DNA from: Acidimicrobiia bacterium UBA1281
Lineage (GTDB): Bacteria > Actinomycetota > Acidimicrobiia > Actinomarinales > Actinomarinaceae
Length of the DNA: 19,570 bases
Direction of reading: 5' to 3'
Assembly: GCA_002308095.1 (NCBI GenBank)
Contig: DBUV01000011.1
Span: 1-19,570, forward strand
A program made the translations under genes and the position numbers. This document shows, one piece after another, positions 1-7,969 of this stretch. Numbering within the stretch: position 1 is the first letter of the stretch; every line of letters starts with the position of its first letter. Below the pieces are notes generated by a model. That model worked only from the letters and a program-made list of their open reading frames with translations, had not been told where the DNA came from and made no database searches.

Positions 1-1143
1 CATCCTAGACATTTTGCATTTCAAGATTTAATAGCAAATGGTGAAAATTCTAAATACAAAGACTGGTTCACTGTTTATGATTTCCCAGTAAGACTTCAAC
101 ACAGACCTCATCTTTACTCCAACACTTATAAAGTTGGTTGGGATGGTAATGCTGATATTTATAAAAAATATTTAGAGAAAACTTTTGAAGAGACAAAAGT
201 ACCTGTCGAAATCAAAGAAGATGATGGACTTATTGTCGAACCATCATATAAAGCTTGGTGGGGTGTACCTGATATGCCTAAAGTTAATTTAAAAAATAAA
301 GATGCCAGACAATGGGCCTTAGATGTAACTGAATACTGGATAAAAAACTTTAACATAGATGGATGGAGAATGGATGTTGCTAAAGAATTAGATTTTTCTT
401 TTTGGAAAGATTTTAGAGAAATTGCTTTATCTTCAAAAAATGATGTTCTTCTTATTTCAGAAATATTTGGTGATACATCTCAGTGGCTTCAAGGAGATAG
501 ATTTGATGGCACTATGAATTATTCATTCAGAGAAGCAATGACTGATTTTTTTGCGACACAAAGAACTTCACCAAGCCAATTTAGCTATGCTCTTGCAAAT
601 TTATACTCCATGTATTCATTTGAGGCATTATCGTCATGTCAAAATTTGCTAAGTTCTCATGACGTAAAAAGATTTCTTAATAGATGTGGAGACAATCCTG
701 AAGGAATATTTGGAGCTATTTTTCTTCAAGCAACATTTCCTGGAATTGCGGGTATTTATTATGGTGATGAAATAGGGCTTTCAGGTGCTGATGATCCCTT
801 TAATAGAGAACCTTACCCGTGGGACTCTGAGGAAACTTGGAATACAGACATATTTTCTTATACAACAAATTTAATGAAATTAAAAAATGAAAATCCAATA
901 CTCAAATATGGAAGATTTGAGCTTATAGAATCAAATGATGAAATAGTTATGTTTCGTAGAACATTAAAAGATGAGTCACTTTTATGCATCATCAATAGAG
1001 ATAAAAATACGAAAAGTTTAAAAATTAAAACCACAGCACATAGTGTAGAAGTTGCATTTGGTGATAGTACAGTGCACCTTAGTGACGGAAATCTGCAAAT
1101 TGATAATATCGTAAACGTTGGAACTATAATTTCTGAAAAATAG
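1..1143 (+). CDS. GH13 alpha-glycosidase (neopullulanase/cyclomaltodextrinase-like), 5' end cut off
   Basis: The reading frame is open from base 1 to the TAA stop, so 380 C-terminal residues are visible and the N-terminal part lies outside the window. The family hydrolyses alpha-1,4/1,6 bonds of maltodextrins or pullulan fragments. The conserved GH13 regions are clear: GWRMDVA with the nucleophile Asp at codon 373-375, LISEIFGD with the acid/base Glu at 460-462, and SSHD with the transition-state His-Asp at 658-663. The opening residues HPRHFAFQDLI and the KDWF segment resemble the neopullulanase subfamily just after the (unseen) NH motif of region I. A small C-terminal beta domain ends the protein. 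It lies 83 nt before a MalE-type binding protein, which fits use of imported maltodextrins. Family call is sure; exact bond specificity is not, and location in the cell cannot be judged without the N-terminus. Confidence 0.9.
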   Translation, partial: HPRHFAFQDLIANGENSKYKDWFTVYDFPVRLQHRPHLYSNTYKVGWDGNADIYKKYLEKTFEETKVPVEIKEDDGLIVEPSYKAWWGVPDMPKVNLKNKDARQWALDVTEYWIKNFNIDGWRMDVAKELDFSFWKDFREIALSSKNDVLLISEIFGDTSQWLQGDRFDGTMNYSFREAMTDFFATQRTSPSQFSYALANLYSMYSFEALSSCQNLLSSHDVKRFLNRCGDNPEGIFGAIFLQATFPGIAGIYYGDEIGLSGADDPFNREPYPWDSEETWNTDIFSYTTNLMKLKNENPILKYGRFELIESNDEIVMFRRTLKDESLLCIINRDKNTKSLKIKTTAHSVEVAFGDSTVHLSDGNLQIDNIVNVGTIISEK

Positions 1144-1162
1144 AGTTAAGTTGAATACTTTC

Positions 1163-1179
1163 AATGCATTTTTTGCATT
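1163..1179. repeat. Short inverted repeat upstream of the malE-like gene
   Basis: AATGCA (1163-1168) and TGCATT (1174-1179) form a perfect 6-bp inverted repeat around a T5 spacer. It lies just upstream of the candidate -10 box, where a -35 region would be, so it could be an operator. A weak terminator for the preceding gene is less likely, because the arms are AT-rich and the T-run is in the loop. Confidence 0.35.
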
Positions 1180-1183
1180 TCTT

Positions 1184-1192
1184 TGTTATATT
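1184..1192 (+). promoter_or_regulatory. Candidate extended -10 promoter of the malE-like gene
   Basis: TG-T-TATATT matches an extended -10 element (TGnTATAAT with one mismatch). It would start transcription near 1199 and give a leader of about 28 nt holding the AAAGGAG ribosome site at 1216-1222. No good -35 hexamer is visible. This is a sequence-pattern inference. Confidence 0.4.
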
Positions 1193-1226
1193 AAGTCTGA
1201 GAAAAGATTATTTATAAAGGAGAAGA

Positions 1227-2528
1227 ATGAAAAGGAATAAATTACGATATTTAGTAATTTTAGTACTACTTTCTTTAGTTGTTACTGCTTGTGGAGGTGG
1301 TTCTGATACTGCATCTGACTCACCTGAAACAACAGAGGCACCTCAAGAAACATTAGCTGCTCCTGCCACAACTTCACCACCACCAGTAAAACTAGTGGTA
1401 TGGGCTGAAGAAAAAGTGGCAACAGCTTTAGACCCTCTTGTAGGTGCATATGAAGCAGCAGCTGGTGTAGATATAGAAGTAGTCGTCTATGATTTTGGAC
1501 AGATAAGAACCGACGTCCAGACAGCGGGTCCAGCTGGAGAAGGTCCAGATGTATTTCTTGGCGCTCATGACTGGGTTGGAGAATTGGCTGCTAACGGTGT
1601 AGTTGCACCTCTTGACCTTGGTGCAGTAGCTTCAGATATATTTGAAGTCGGTGTACAAGGTTTTAGCTATGGTGGAGAGGTATATGGATTCCCATATGCG
1701 ACAGAAGCAATTGCTATGTATTACAACAAATCTTTAGTAGATGGAGTCCCAACAAGTTGGGCTGATGTAAAAGCCTCATGTGATGCGGCTGGTACTGAAC
1801 TTTGTGTTGGAGCCCCAGGTGGAGGCGGAGGCGGAGACGCTTACCATATGCATCCATTTTTTGGTTCAACCGGGGGATATATCTTTGCGTTTGATGCTGG
1901 ATTTGATCCGTCAGATATTGGGTTAGATAATGACCAAGCTATTGCATCTGCTGAATATTTAGATTCATTAGTTAAAGATGGAACAGTTGCATCAACTGAC
2001 TATGGAGCATCAATGTCTGCATTCCAGGAGGGAAGAGCACCTTACTGGATGACTGGCCCATGGGCTAGAGGCGATGCATCTGCTGTAGACTATGGAGTTG
2101 CATTAATTCCACAGTTTGATGGCAATGCTGCAACACCATTTGTGGGTGTCCGTGGAGCAATGGTTTCCTCATTTAGCGACAACAAGGTATTAGCTCAAAG
2201 TTTCATATTAGACTTTTTTGCTACTGTTGAAGTTCAAGAGGCTATGTACAACTCTGATCCAAGACTACCTGCTACAAAATCACTTTTTGCAATTGTAGAA
2301 GCTGCTGATCCTATAGCAGCTCAGTTCGCAGCTAGTGCTGCTAATGGTATCCCAATGCCTAATATTCCAGAAATGGGATCAGTTTGGGGACCTGTTGGTG
2401 ACGCTATGTTAATTATTAGAGACCAAAATTATGGTACTAATGAAGAAACAGGTGTAACTGTTAATACAGCTACAGATGCTATTAAATTAGCCGCTGAGCA
2501 AGTAAGAACAGCAATCGCAGGCGGATAA
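1227..2528 (+). CDS. malE: Sugar ABC transporter substrate-binding lipoprotein (MalE-type)
   Basis: This 433-residue extracytoplasmic binding protein should deliver a maltodextrin-like sugar to the permeases downstream. A basic N-terminus, a hydrophobic stretch (residues 8-20) and the lipobox V-T-A-C with Cys22 give a lipoprotein signal. A Ser/Thr/Glu/Pro-rich linker follows to about residue 52, as in many actinobacterial binding proteins. The mature part has solute-binding family 1 features: GPDVFLGAHDWVGELA resembles the MalE segment around its AHD motif, YGFPYATEAIAMYYNKSL lies at the hinge, and MTGPWARGD corresponds to the MalE NGPWAW region. The start has a strong AAAGGAG site four bases upstream. 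A run of six glycines occurs in the middle of the protein. Base composition looks noticeably richer in G+C than the neighbours, as often seen for abundant secreted proteins. Substrate is inferred from the GH13 and MalF/MalG neighbours. Confidence 0.9.
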   Translation: MKRNKLRYLVILVLLSLVVTACGGGSDTASDSPETTEAPQETLAAPATTSPPPVKLVVWAEEKVATALDPLVGAYEAAAGVDIEVVVYDFGQIRTDVQTAGPAGEGPDVFLGAHDWVGELAANGVVAPLDLGAVASDIFEVGVQGFSYGGEVYGFPYATEAIAMYYNKSLVDGVPTSWADVKASCDAAGTELCVGAPGGGGGGDAYHMHPFFGSTGGYIFAFDAGFDPSDIGLDNDQAIASAEYLDSLVKDGTVASTDYGASMSAFQEGRAPYWMTGPWARGDASAVDYGVALIPQFDGNAATPFVGVRGAMVSSFSDNKVLAQSFILDFFATVEVQEAMYNSDPRLPATKSLFAIVEAADPIAAQFAASAANGIPMPNIPEMGSVWGPVGDAMLIIRDQNYGTNEETGVTVNTATDAIKLAAEQVRTAIAGG

Positions 2529-2548
2529 TAAGCAATTATTATAAATTA

Positions 2549-2579
2549 AATTGGGGCTCTCATGGGCCCCAATTTTTTT
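2549..2579 (+). terminator. Strong intrinsic terminator after the malE-like gene
   Basis: An 11-bp stem (AATTGGGGCTC at 2549-2559 with GGGCCCCAATT at 2564-2574, one G-U pair) closes a four-base TCAT loop and runs into seven T residues (2573-2579). It sits between the binding protein and the permease genes, so it probably keeps permease transcription below that of the binding protein. Confidence 0.92.
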
Positions 2580-2581
2580 GA

Positions 2582-2587
2582 TACTAT
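2582..2587 (+). promoter_or_regulatory. Candidate -10 box for a leaderless malF-like transcript
   Basis: TACTAT ends six bases before the malF-like ATG, directly after the terminator. Transcription would begin at or next to the A of the start codon. No Shine-Dalgarno sequence exists there and no clear -35 is seen, because the -35 zone falls in the terminator stem. Confidence 0.45.
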
Positions 2588-2593
2588 TAAATT

Positions 2594-4183
2594 ATGAAAT
2601 TTTCTTCAATACTAAGATATGCATTTTTAGGCATTTTTAACGCTGGCTCTGTATATCTGATACCTCTCATAATTACTTTTGAGTCTTGGTTTCTACTCTC
2701 TGTTTTGATCTTTATTATGTTTTTAATAAATTTCACATACCTAACAGATAAATTCGCTGCTTTAAAATGGATTACACCTGGTGTTATATTTATGTTTTCT
2801 TTTGTAGTTTTTCCTGCTGCCTACAACACATATGTTTCTTTTACTAACTGGTCAACTGGCCATATTCTTACAAAAACACAAGCTATTGATCTACTCGAAG
2901 CAAGAACATATACGCCAGAGGACCAGAGAGGAGTAGAGTTTGATATTTATATATTTGAAGATGATAATCAAGAATATTATTTTGGTGCTGATTTAAATGA
3001 GAATGAATTTTTGTTTGGAAAAGCTGTTAGTCAAGATTTAATTAAAGAAGCTACCTTTGCGAGACATGAGCCATCATTAAAAAATTCTTCTGGTGAAATT
3101 GTCCCCCCTGAAGGTTTTAAGTTACTACTTGGAAAAGATCAGATTAATTTAGCCAACAAATTACAAGAACTCTCTTTAGTTATAGATACTTCAACAAGAG
3201 CTCAACTCTACAAGATATCTGTATTCGGTTCTTCTACTGGAAGACTCCTGTCAACTTCACAGAGATATTCGTATGATTCTGATAATGATATTTTGTATGA
3301 CAATTCAACTAATGCTACTTGTTCTAGCGATGGAGATAATTTTTTATGCAATGGAGAATCGGTAGACCCAGGTTGGAGAGTTTTTGTTGGCTCAGAAAAT
3401 TATAAAAAACTTTTTTCAAATCAAAGAATTAGAGGCCCTCTGGAGCTAGTAACAAAGTGGACTTTTCAGTTTGCTACCCTTACGGTATTTTTAGCTTTTA
3501 GCGTTGGACTACTTTTAAGTATTACTCTAAATAAAGAGAAGTTGAAGTTTAAAAGATTATACAGAGCTTTGTATATATTGCCTTATGCTATTCCAGCATT
3601 CGTATCTGTTTTAGTTTGGAAGGGTTTATTAAATCCAGATTATGGAGTTATCAACACCTGGTTAGACCCTTTTTATACTTTTTTCGATATAGAGCCAATC
3701 AAGTGGCTTAAAACGAAAGAAAGTGCTCGTGCCGCAGTCCTTCTTGTGAATACATGGCTTGGTTTTCCATACATGTTTTTGATCACAACCGGAGCACTTC
3801 AATCAATACCAAAAGAATTAACAGAAGCAGCAAAGGTGGATGGCGCAACTGGAGTACAGTCTTTTTGGAGAATAACTTTTCCATTATTAATGGTCTCTAT
3901 TTCTCCATTATTAATAGGAAGTTTTGCATTTAATTTTAATAACTTTACATTAATTTTTCTTCTTTCAGGTGGTGGCCCACCTGTTATTGGGAGTGAAGTT
4001 GCTGTCGGATGGACAGATATTTTAATATCTTTTTCGTATCGTTTAGCCATCTCCGGAGGTAGGGGTAACCTATTTGGTTTAGCATCTAGTGTAACGATTA
4101 TAATTTTTGGAATAGTTTTGTTGATTTCAGCTTTATCTTTTAGATACACAAAGCGTTTGGAGCGTATTTATGGAAACATTTAA
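2594..4183 (+). CDS. malF: Sugar ABC transporter permease, MalF-type
   Basis: This 529-residue inner-membrane permease subunit forms half of the transport channel. As in MalF of E. coli (514 residues), there are about three N-terminal membrane spans (within residues 1-85), then a long extracytoplasmic domain (about residues 86-285), then a five-span core. The core carries the EAA loop, EAAKVDGATG near residue 410, which contacts the ATPase. The external domain has two cysteines (about 243 and 252) close together, possibly a disulfide hairpin. It is the longer and more divergent half of the pair; its 3' end overlaps the malG-like gene by 14 nt. No ribosome site precedes the ATG; a -10-like TACTAT six bases upstream suggests a leaderless start after the terminator. 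No cognate ATPase gene is in the window, so a shared MsmK/MalK-type ATPase is probable. Confidence 0.9.
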   Translation: MKFSSILRYAFLGIFNAGSVYLIPLIITFESWFLLSVLIFIMFLINFTYLTDKFAALKWITPGVIFMFSFVVFPAAYNTYVSFTNWSTGHILTKTQAIDLLEARTYTPEDQRGVEFDIYIFEDDNQEYYFGADLNENEFLFGKAVSQDLIKEATFARHEPSLKNSSGEIVPPEGFKLLLGKDQINLANKLQELSLVIDTSTRAQLYKISVFGSSTGRLLSTSQRYSYDSDNDILYDNSTNATCSSDGDNFLCNGESVDPGWRVFVGSENYKKLFSNQRIRGPLELVTKWTFQFATLTVFLAFSVGLLLSITLNKEKLKFKRLYRALYILPYAIPAFVSVLVWKGLLNPDYGVINTWLDPFYTFFDIEPIKWLKTKESARAAVLLVNTWLGFPYMFLITTGALQSIPKELTEAAKVDGATGVQSFWRITFPLLMVSISPLLIGSFAFNFNNFTLIFLLSGGGPPVIGSEVAVGWTDILISFSYRLAISGGRGNLFGLASSVTIIIFGIVLLISALSFRYTKRLERIYGNI

Positions 4184-5036
4184 TTTTTTAAAATGGTTTA
4201 AAGAATACGGGTGGAGACATTTAGTAGGTATTACTTTTGTACTATTTGCTATATATCCAATTCTGTTTGTGGTTACTAATTCCTTTGCAGATTTCGCAAA
4301 CCTAGCTAATTCTAAACTTATCCCAGACGGTTTTACATTAAAGCATTATAAAAAGCTTTCCGGAGATCCTCTCGTACCATATTTCACCTGGCTATTTAAC
4401 ACCTATAAAGTCGCAATTATTGCATCTCTATTCAATGTATTTTTAGGTACCTTAGCTGCATATGCATTCTCCAGACTTCAATTTAAAGGCAGAAGAGCAA
4501 GTTTACTTACTTTGGTAATTGTTCAAATGTTTCCTGCTTTCTTAGCTTTTGTAGCAATTTATCTTCTATTTTTCCAAATTAGTGACATCCTTCCTTTTAT
4601 GGGTCTTGGTACGCATCTTGGTCTTATTCTTGTGTACTTAGGTGGATCTATTGGTTTCAACTCTTGGCTTATTAAAGGTTTTATGGATACTATTTCACCA
4701 TCTTTGGATGAAGCAGCAAAAGTAGACGGAGCTAATGATTTTCAAATATTCACAAAAATTATCGCACCTCTTGCTAGACCTATACTTGTAGTCATATTTG
4801 TCATCACATTTATAGGTATTTATTCAGACTATATACTTGCTGCAATATTTTTAAAAGATAAGAATTTGTGGACTGTTGCTGTAGGTATAAACACTGTTTT
4901 CGTAGATGATTTTAATGCTGATTGGGGAGTTATAGCTGCTTCATCTGTATTAGCCGCGGCACCAATCGCAACGTTATTTGTGTTTTTCCAAAAACAGATT
5001 ACAGGGGGTCTAACTGCAGGTTCTGTTAAAGGATAA
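4170..5036 (+). CDS. malG: Sugar ABC transporter permease, MalG-type
   Basis: This 288-residue second permease subunit pairs with the MalF-type protein. About six hydrophobic spans are visible, beginning at residues 16-37 (LVGITFVLFAIYPILFVV). The EAA loop DEAAKVDGANDFQIF lies near residues 179-193 between later spans, the standard BPD-transporter arrangement. The N-terminal external loop with LIPDGFTLKHYKKL is typical of MalG-type proteins. The ATG lies inside the end of the upstream gene (14-nt overlap), with TTGGAG at 4157-4162 as a ribosome site, so translation is probably coupled. Family membership is very secure; the sugar is inferred from the neighbouring GH13 enzyme and binding protein. 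Confidence 0.92.
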   Translation: METFNFLKWFKEYGWRHLVGITFVLFAIYPILFVVTNSFADFANLANSKLIPDGFTLKHYKKLSGDPLVPYFTWLFNTYKVAIIASLFNVFLGTLAAYAFSRLQFKGRRASLLTLVIVQMFPAFLAFVAIYLLFFQISDILPFMGLGTHLGLILVYLGGSIGFNSWLIKGFMDTISPSLDEAAKVDGANDFQIFTKIIAPLARPILVVIFVITFIGIYSDYILAAIFLKDKNLWTVAVGINTVFVDDFNADWGVIAASSVLAAAPIATLFVFFQKQITGGLTAGSVKG

Positions 5037-5073
5037 TTTAAGAGTAATTCAGTAGTTAAATTCTAAATTATCC
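5031..5073. repeat. Perfect 10-bp inverted repeat at the malG-like 3' end
   Basis: GGATAATTTA (5031-5040, including the malG-like stop codon) and TAAATTATCC (5064-5073) are perfect inverted copies separated by 23 nt. The stem is AT-rich and not followed by a T-run, so it is not a classical terminator. It could stabilise the 3' end of the message or be a protein-binding site upstream of the acyl-CoA synthetase gene. Confidence 0.5.
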
Positions 5074-5105
5074 AGTAAAATCTTAATATCGTCATAGAGG
5101 AGAAT

Positions 5106-7031
5106 ATGAAAAATCAATTACATGAATTTCTAAAAGATCAAGCTGCATCTATTGATGCAAAAGTAGAAGGGAAGACATTAATTGACTACATTGACAAAAA
5201 TGCTGAAGATTATCCAGATTTTCCAGCTATAAACACTCCGGCCAATGAAGAGTATTCAGCATGGGATGCGATGTCTTGGAGTGACTACAGATTAAACATT
5301 CACAATCTAGCATCTGGTCTAATTGATATTGGATTAGCTCCAGGAGATACAGCTTTTATAATGTCAAATAATATAAAAGAGCACAATATTGCTGATCTTG
5401 CAATAATGCACTCTGGTGCAACTCCTTCGACCCTATACAAGCAACTAAAATCAGGACAAATTGAATATGTAGCAAACTTAATGGAAGCCAAAGTGGCTAT
5501 TGCAGGAGATATCGAGTTATTTAATGAAATAGACAAGGCAAGAAAAGATTGTCCAAATCTTGAAAAAATTGTAGTCATTAATGGCTATGAAGAAGTTAGC
5601 GATAAGGATTATGTTTTTTCATACCATGAATTAATAGACCGTGGAGCAGCCATCAACGCAAATGACAATTCCCTTTTAGTTAATGCAATTAAAACTGTTA
5701 CACCTGATTCGCTTGCCTGTTTAATATTTACATCCGGAACTACAGGAAATCCAAAAGGAGTAATGATTACTCACCGTAATGTCCTCTGGACCAATGAAAG
5801 CTTATTTGGTGAATTAGTACCAGCATCTATGCATCCACGTATTGTTTCATACTTGCCTATGGCTCACATTGCTGCAAGAGCAGGGGATCATTATCAAGCT
5901 ATATATAAAACAGGTCAGATATTTCCAGTTCCGGTCCTAGAAGATATGGCAGCTGCCCTTCCAACAATCCAGCCAAGTGTATTTTTGGCAGTTCCTCGTG
6001 TTTGGGAAAAATTTCAAGCAGGACTACTTAATAAAATTAATGACTCTGATAAAGCAGACTTAGCTCTAAAAGCCATTGACAATGGACTTGAGAGAGTAGA
6101 TTATGAACAAAAAGGTGAAAAAGTACCTTTAAAGGTTAAATTATTAGATGCAGTTTTTAATAAATTAGTCTTTTCTAAATTTAAAGAAGGCTTAGGTATT
6201 CAAAATACTGAATACTTTGTTACTGCTGCAGCAGCTATGAATCCAGATGTACAACGTTGGTTCCATGCCATACATATTGATGTAACAGAAATATATGGAA
6301 TGACAGAGGATACCGGTCCTGCGACTGTGGGAATAGCAACAAATGCTGTTGAGTCTTTAACTAATAAACTTAAATCAGCAGGTGTGCCAATACCAAAAGT
6401 TTTTAATCCAATTGGCAAGGTTGGTATCCCACTTGCTGGTACAGAAATTAAAATCCTAGATGATGGTGAATTATGTATGAAGGGTGGACACGTTACCAAT
6501 GGGTATTACAAACAGGAAGAAGCCACTAAAGAAGCCTTTGATTCAGATGGTTGGTTACACACCGGGGATTTAGCTGAAATTGGAGAAGATGGCTATATAA
6601 AAATTATAGGAAGGAAGAAAGAAATAATTATTACCTCAGGAGGTAAAAATATTGCGCCTGTTGAGTTAGAAGATCTAATTAAGCCACACCCACTTGTTGG
6701 ACAGATATGCATGGTAGGAGATGGGCGTAAATTCTTATCTGCATTGATTGTGTTAGATAGAGAAGGTACAAGTGAACAGTGGGCGAATGAAAATTCTATT
6801 GATTATGACATTGATACGTTTCATAACAATCAAGCCGTTATTGATGCAATTCAAGAACAAATAGATAAAGCAAATAGTAAAGTTGCAAATGTTCAGCAAA
6901 TCAAAAAATTTACTATTTTAGAAGAAGAGTGGACGGATACTAGCGGTGAACTAACCCCCACACTTAAACTAAAAAGAAATGTCATTAATGAAACCTATAA
7001 AGATAAAATTGAAGCAATGTACGAGGAGTAA
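5106..7031 (+). CDS. Long-chain fatty-acid--CoA ligase (AMP-forming)
   Basis: This 641-residue enzyme activates a free carboxylic acid to its acyl-CoA through an acyl-adenylate. ANL-superfamily signatures appear in order: TSGTTGNPKG phosphate-binding loop (209-218), EIYGMTE (395-401), GWLHTGDL (about 482-489) followed by IGRKKEIIITSGGKNIAP, the hinge and glycine-rich segment of the C-terminal domain. The conserved C-terminal lysine lies in LTPTLKLKR (about 616-624). Length and the KEIIITSGGKNIAP type fit the long-chain (FAA/FadD15-like) branch rather than short-chain acetyl-CoA synthetases. The start has AGAGGAG at 5096-5102. The SDR gene follows after five bases, so the two are almost certainly co-transcribed. 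It could also load 4-hydroxy or branched acids for the locus at 11683-18985, but nothing in the sequence shows this. Confidence 0.92.
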   Translation: MKNQLHEFLKDQAASIDAKVEGKTLIDYIDKNAEDYPDFPAINTPANEEYSAWDAMSWSDYRLNIHNLASGLIDIGLAPGDTAFIMSNNIKEHNIADLAIMHSGATPSTLYKQLKSGQIEYVANLMEAKVAIAGDIELFNEIDKARKDCPNLEKIVVINGYEEVSDKDYVFSYHELIDRGAAINANDNSLLVNAIKTVTPDSLACLIFTSGTTGNPKGVMITHRNVLWTNESLFGELVPASMHPRIVSYLPMAHIAARAGDHYQAIYKTGQIFPVPVLEDMAAALPTIQPSVFLAVPRVWEKFQAGLLNKINDSDKADLALKAIDNGLERVDYEQKGEKVPLKVKLLDAVFNKLVFSKFKEGLGIQNTEYFVTAAAAMNPDVQRWFHAIHIDVTEIYGMTEDTGPATVGIATNAVESLTNKLKSAGVPIPKVFNPIGKVGIPLAGTEIKILDDGELCMKGGHVTNGYYKQEEATKEAFDSDGWLHTGDLAEIGEDGYIKIIGRKKEIIITSGGKNIAPVELEDLIKPHPLVGQICMVGDGRKFLSALIVLDREGTSEQWANENSIDYDIDTFHNNQAVIDAIQEQIDKANSKVANVQQIKKFTILEEEWTDTSGELTPTLKLKRNVINETYKDKIEAMYEE

Positions 7032-7036
7032 AAATT

Positions 7037-7939
7037 ATGAGTAATGTAAATTTTGAAAATAGAACTGTAATCGTAACAGGTGCAGGTAACGGTTTGGGTA
7101 AAGCTTATGCACTTGAACTTGGAAGTAGAGGAGCAAAAGTAGTTGTAAATGATCTCGGTGGATCGGTAGATGGATCTGGTTCAGCAAGTTCTCCTGCTGA
7201 TGATGTTGTAAACGAAATAATTAAAAATGGAGGTGAAGCTATCGCCAACTATGATTCTGTTGCTACAAAAGAAGGAGGAGAATCAATCGTTCAATCTGCT
7301 TTGGATAATTTTGGAACAGTTGATGCTGTTATCAACAATGCTGGTATTTTAAGAGACAAGAGCTTTGCAAATATGTCTGAAGATGAGCTCTCCCTAATAC
7401 TAGACGTTCACCTTAAAGGAACTTTCTTTGTTAGTCAGCCAGCATTTAAAGTAATGAAAGAAAATAATTATGGAAGAATTGTAAATGTTGCATCTCCTTC
7501 TGGTCTCTTTGGGAACTTTGGACAATCAAACTATGGAGCAGCAAAAATGGGTATAGTTGGACTAACTAATGTTCTTTCCATTGAGGGGGCAAAATATAAC
7601 ATTAAAGTAAATGTAATTGCACCTACTGCTTACACCAGAATGACAGAAGCACTACTGCCAGAAGATGTTGGTAAATTATTTAGTGCTGAATTAGTTACCC
7701 CTATGGTTGTTTATCTAGCATCTGAAGCATGTGAACCTACACATGAAATATTTGGAGTCGCTGCAGGAAGATTTGCTCGCATAGGAATAATTACTCATAA
7801 TGGTTATGTAAATACAAGCGCTACGGCGGAAGATATTTCTGAAAATATTGAAGAGATTAGAACAATTAAAGATGGCACATATCCATTAAGTAACGAAGAC
7901 GAGCTTATGATAATTCAGAAAGCTATCCAGGGTAGTTAA
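7037..7939 (+). CDS. SDR (3R)-hydroxyacyl-CoA dehydrogenase, MFE-2 dehydrogenase-domain type
   Basis: This 300-residue NAD-dependent short-chain dehydrogenase probably oxidises (3R)-hydroxyacyl-CoA to 3-ketoacyl-CoA. The TGAGNGLG nucleotide loop (14-21), NNAG (100-103) and the catalytic set Ser153, Tyr166, Lys170 are intact. The whole pattern (VVVNDLGGS after the Rossmann strand, LRDKSF, GNFGQSNYGAAK, IAPTAYTRMT) closely resembles the N-terminal dehydrogenase domain of peroxisomal multifunctional enzyme type 2 (HSD17B4), including its length of about 300 residues. Here the hydratase and SCP-2 domains of MFE-2 are absent. GAGGAG at 7023-7028, overlapping the end of the preceding gene, serves as ribosome site. 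A generic SDR acting on another alcohol is possible, but the MFE-2 resemblance is strong. Confidence 0.85.
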   Translation: MSNVNFENRTVIVTGAGNGLGKAYALELGSRGAKVVVNDLGGSVDGSGSASSPADDVVNEIIKNGGEAIANYDSVATKEGGESIVQSALDNFGTVDAVINNAGILRDKSFANMSEDELSLILDVHLKGTFFVSQPAFKVMKENNYGRIVNVASPSGLFGNFGQSNYGAAKMGIVGLTNVLSIEGAKYNIKVNVIAPTAYTRMTEALLPEDVGKLFSAELVTPMVVYLASEACEPTHEIFGVAAGRFARIGIITHNGYVNTSATAEDISENIEEIRTIKDGTYPLSNEDELMIIQKAIQGS

Positions 7940-7942
7940 CTA
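7933..7942. promoter_or_regulatory. 10-bp palindrome over the SDR stop codon
   Basis: TAGTTAACTA is a perfect palindrome that contains the SDR gene's stop codon and lies about 16 bp upstream of the next gene's TATAAT, near the expected -35 position. It may be a regulator site, or chance in AT-rich DNA. Confidence 0.25.
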
Positions 7943-7958
7943 ATTATGTATATGAATG

Positions 7959-7964
7959 TATAAT
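7959..7964 (+). promoter_or_regulatory. Consensus -10 box, leaderless acyl-CoA dehydrogenase gene
   Basis: A perfect TATAAT is followed by TTTTT and then the ATG at 7970, so transcription should start on the start codon. No Shine-Dalgarno sequence is present in the 30-nt gap. No clear -35 was found. Confidence 0.6.
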
Positions 7965-7969
7965 TTTTT

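Noticed and set aside
3799..4149. Long minus-strand open frame opposite the malF-like gene
   Set aside because: It lies fully inside a clear permease gene, has no family resemblance and no ribosome site; the same holds for the other antisense frames at 5300-5578, 6200-6499, 7936-8281, 8590-8885, 17015-17239 and 18014-18214, and for the plus-strand shadows at 9518-9754, 11729-11938, 15322-15585 and 16053-16580.
5076..5089. Promoter of the acyl-CoA synthetase gene (TAAAAT or TAATAT)
   Set aside because: Both hexamers are common in such AT-rich DNA, have no fitting -35, and the gene has a good ribosome site compatible with read-through from the sugar block, so neither could be chosen.
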